Part shown: one piece after another, positions 50,537-52,641 of the stretch
Numbering within the stretch: the stretch's first letter is position 1
How the letters are laid out: every line of letters starts with the position of its first letter
IMG/VR virus record: IMGVR_UViG_3300025701_001373
Span: 1 to 52,641 of that record
Length of the DNA stretch: 52,641 nt
Source of the DNA: a virus
Direction: 5' to 3' (one strand)
Translations under genes and position numbers: made by a program
Notes under the pieces: model-generated
The model's input: only the letters and a program-made list of their open reading frames with translations
Told to the model about the DNA's origin: nothing
Database searches by the model: none

Positions 50537-50991
50537 AATTAGCAAAAGTATTATTACAAGAAAGCGAATCAGGAGATAAACTCGCTATGGGTATCTATAA
50601 AGCTATTGATGCTGTAGATCCTAACCTTAACTATAGAGATTTTGCTTCTGCCGTTGCGACTGTAATTAAAAATGAATACGGTACTCACAACATCGAGCCT
50701 TTCATGAAAGAATTACATTCACAGTTAGGTTTAGCTGAAGTAAAAGAAGGAGTAAATGACAATCTAAAAGTAGAGATTAGCTACACTAACTACGGCGACC
50801 TTTACTCTATAAAATTTAACGGCGAAAAACAAAGAGGAGAGGACGAACAAAAAGCAATAGAGTATTTAGAGAATACTGCTAACATGAAACTACCTAATAA
50901 TGGTTATGACTCTAAAGCTTTAAATAAATTTACAGATGCACTAAAAGCTCAAGGAATAGAAGCAAGTACATCTGAAATGGATGTTGACTAA
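50533..50991 (+). CDS. Hypothetical protein with MKLAxxLL leader, 152 aa
   Basis: Begins MKLAKVLLQESESG, near-identical in pattern to the start of the next gene. Helical, acidic; no further family recognised. The leader could be an assembly or processing signal. Confidence 0.65.
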   Translation: MKLAKVLLQESESGDKLAMGIYKAIDAVDPNLNYRDFASAVATVIKNEYGTHNIEPFMKELHSQLGLAEVKEGVNDNLKVEISYTNYGDLYSIKFNGEKQRGEDEQKAIEYLENTANMKLPNNGYDSKALNKFTDALKAQGIEASTSEMDVD

Positions 50992-50997
50992 AACATT

Positions 50998-51429
50998 ATG
51001 AAACTAGCTAGAATACTGTTATCCGAAATATTACAATCTACTCCAGAATTTGATAGAGAGATTGATAAGATTGCTGACCAAGGAGGTAAACATTTAGGAG
51101 CAGGTGATTATGGTTCAGCATACCTTTTAGGAGGAAAAGCAATTAAAGTTACCACAGACGAAGTAGAATTAGAACATGCCGAAATACTTAAAGGTAAAAA
51201 AACAAATAATTTCGTTTACATATACGATGTTAAAGTTTTAGAACCTAAACTTGGAATCATAGAGATGGAAGTTTTAGGAGAATTCAAAGGAGACATTCCT
51301 GAAGAATTTGTAGATGCTGCAAAAGCCGAAGCCGAAAGATTCGGTATAGACCCGGACGAATTAGACTTTATTGGTGATAATATAATGATACACCCAAAGT
51401 CCGGTAAGTTAAAAATGATTGACGTTTAG
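50998..51429 (+). CDS. Minimal protein kinase-like fold protein, 143 aa
   Basis: After the MKLARILLSE leader, GAGDYGSAY (34-42) is a Gly-rich loop and GGKAIKV contains the VAIK-type Lys50. Glu57 or Glu59 could be the alpha-C Glu; LGIIEMEVLG is hinge-like. GDNIMIHPKSGKLKMIDV resembles the catalytic-loop Asn, strands and metal-binding Asp (IDV for DFG), where the protein stops. It lacks a C-lobe beyond the metal site, so it is about half a kinase. It could be a pseudokinase or regulatory fragment. Confidence 0.6.
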   Translation: MKLARILLSEILQSTPEFDREIDKIADQGGKHLGAGDYGSAYLLGGKAIKVTTDEVELEHAEILKGKKTNNFVYIYDVKVLEPKLGIIEMEVLGEFKGDIPEEFVDAAKAEAERFGIDPDELDFIGDNIMIHPKSGKLKMIDV

Positions 51430-51458
51430 TTGGTAGTTTAAATAAAAGTTCTTATCTT
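51430..51458 (+). promoter_or_regulatory. Early-type promoter
   Basis: TTG 51430-51432 at the end of the kinase-like gene, 20-nt spacer, TATCTT 51453-51458. Marks the switch from structural to replication genes. Confidence 0.6.
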
Positions 51459-51479
51459 ATATAAAGATACGGACGAGTT

Positions 51480-52403
51480 ATGGACTATACATTTTTATTA
51501 GGATCCATTGAAAATTTATTAGGTAAGAGTCATAAGAGAGCTAGAGAGAACTACGCTTTCCATTGTCCTTTTTGCAATCACCGCAAACCTAAATTAGAGA
51601 TCAATATGGCAACCAACGAAGAAGGTAAGAACTTCTGGGAATGTTGGGTATGTCAAACTCGAGGAACTACTATCCGATCTCTACTCAAACAACTCAAAAC
51701 ACCAAGAGAACAAGCTCAAGAAGTATTAAAGTACCTACCAAAAGGTACCTATGTTGAGTATAATAAAATCAAAGCGGTAGAACTACCCAAAGAATTTCAG
51801 ACACTTTACAATGCTTCAACTACATCAATAATAGCCAACCAAGTAAGAAAGTATTTATATGATAGAGGACTTACCGATAATGATTTTATTAAATATGGTA
51901 TTGGATACGCAACAAATGGACTCTTTGGAGGACGAATTATTTTTCCAAGTTATACTGGATCGGGACAACTCAATTTTTATGTTGCAAGAAGCTTTGACGG
52001 TAACTACTATAAGTACAAAAACCCAGAAGCCTCCAAAGACATAATATTCTACGAGAACTTAATCAACTGGAATGCACCTATAATTTTATGTGAAGGTGTA
52101 TTTGATGCAATTGCAATAAGACGAAATGCTATACCGATTCTAGGTAAAGCAATTTCAGACTCATTATATAAAAAGATATTAACTAGCTCAACAAAAGACA
52201 TTTATATCGCTTTAGATACAGATGCAAGAACAGCTGCAATTAAAATAGCAGAACGATTTTTAAATCTCGGTAAAAGAGTTTACTTGATTAACCTTAAAGA
52301 AAAAGATCCAAGTGAGATGGGCTTTAAAGCTTTTACCGAATTAGTACAAACTGCAGAAGAGTTAGACTTAAGTAGTCTAATGATGCACAAACTAGACCTA
52401 TGA
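51480..52403 (+). CDS. 61: DNA primase (gp61-like)
   Basis: 307 aa (T4 gp61: 342). Zinc ribbon Cys29, Cys32, Cys55, Cys58; a central RNA-polymerase-like domain (LYDRGLTDNDFIKYGIGYA); TOPRIM motifs LCEGVFDAIA (Glu) and IALDTDA (Asp-x-Asp). It makes RNA primers for lagging-strand synthesis, normally with the gp41 helicase. Own promoter upstream; stop overlaps the next ATG. Confidence 0.92.
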   Translation: MDYTFLLGSIENLLGKSHKRARENYAFHCPFCNHRKPKLEINMATNEEGKNFWECWVCQTRGTTIRSLLKQLKTPREQAQEVLKYLPKGTYVEYNKIKAVELPKEFQTLYNASTTSIIANQVRKYLYDRGLTDNDFIKYGIGYATNGLFGGRIIFPSYTGSGQLNFYVARSFDGNYYKYKNPEASKDIIFYENLINWNAPIILCEGVFDAIAIRRNAIPILGKAISDSLYKKILTSSTKDIYIALDTDARTAAIKIAERFLNLGKRVYLINLKEKDPSEMGFKAFTELVQTAEELDLSSLMMHKLDL

Positions 52404-52641
52404 TAAGACAAGGTACAAACATTCTCAAAGAGAGTGCAAAAGAAAGATTAGACTACAACCCGGATTTAAAACAAATTAATTTTTTAGACCGAAGAGTCTA
52501 TAAGAGAGGCGAAGGAGTATTTTACCCGTCCGTAACTACAATACTCCAGTATATGCCCAAGAATAAGTTTTTCGACAACTGGTTGAAAGATGTTGGGCAT
52601 AACGCCGATCTTATTTTAAGAAAAGCAGGTAAAGAAGGAAC
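52400..52641 (+). CDS. PD-(D/E)XK-type phage exonuclease, N-terminal part (truncated by window)
   Basis: 80 residues visible from ATG 52400, coupled to the primase gene. FYPSVTTILQYMPKNKFFDN and WLKDVGHNADLILRKAGKEG match the start of RecB/Cas4-like PD-(D/E)XK nucleases common in T4-like marine phages; the catalytic motif lies beyond the window. Confidence 0.7.
   Translation, partial: MIRQGTNILKESAKERLDYNPDLKQINFLDRRVYKRGEGVFYPSVTTILQYMPKNKFFDNWLKDVGHNADLILRKAGKEG

Overview
The window reads as part of the genome of a T4-like myovirus (Caudoviricetes). It carries a gp55-like late sigma factor followed by a baseplate run (gp5-like hub, gp25, gp6 and a large wedge-like protein), then tail/fibre genes including one with an S74 intramolecular chaperone. 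A gp61-like primase and a PD-(D/E)XK-type nuclease start the next module. Portal, major capsid protein and terminase are not in the window. The host is probably a Bacteroidota bacterium. About twenty start sites are preceded by TTG-N20-TATATTAAGG or close variants, which resembles the Bacteroidota vegetative promoter (TTG/TAnnTTTG) and not an E. coli-type promoter. The DNA is AT-rich and start codons lack a normally spaced Shine-Dalgarno. The host genus cannot be read from the sequence.

Layout. (1) 1-7.4 kb: a VCBS-repeat lipoprotein, an SGNH hydrolase/2OG-Fe(II) oxygenase/cytidylyltransferase/oxygenase operon, a protein with three tandem Hint (intein-like) domains, and a tandem oxygenase pair. 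(2) 7.5-13.2 kb: thymidylate synthase, two HExxH proteins, a ferredoxin-NADP reductase-like flavoprotein, a SWIM zinc-finger protein, a GNAT acetyltransferase and a fifth oxygenase. (3) 13.2-21.6 kb: small, mostly unrecognised, probably early genes, nearly each with its own copy of one promoter/leader cassette, ending in a roughly 550-bp gene-free stretch with GC-rich hairpins and CCTAAAG repeats. (4) 21.8-23.8 kb, minus strand: FeoA-like protein, two more oxygenases, a second SGNH protein and a small protein. (5) 23.9-28.0 kb: third SGNH protein, small genes, a lipoprotein, an extremely AT-rich 110-bp tract, HD hydrolase, membrane protein and late sigma factor. (6) 28.0-50.3 kb: the late structural block. 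Its adhesin-like proteins are built of Pro-Thr repeat linkers joining recurring cysteine-containing modules. (7) 50.3-52.6 kb: small conserved genes, a minimal kinase-like protein, primase and the start of a nuclease.

How it may fit together. Seven prolyl-4-hydroxylase-like oxygenases share a genome segment with at least five structural proteins made largely of Thr-Pro repeats. The most interesting reading is that the phage hydroxylates, and perhaps further decorates, prolines on its own fibres. SGNH hydrolases are repeatedly linked to these oxygenases; a cytidylyltransferase-like gene sits inside one cluster; a FeoA-like protein and a flavoprotein reductase could serve iron supply or redox. 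This is a hypothesis from gene content. The family calls themselves rest on visible motifs.
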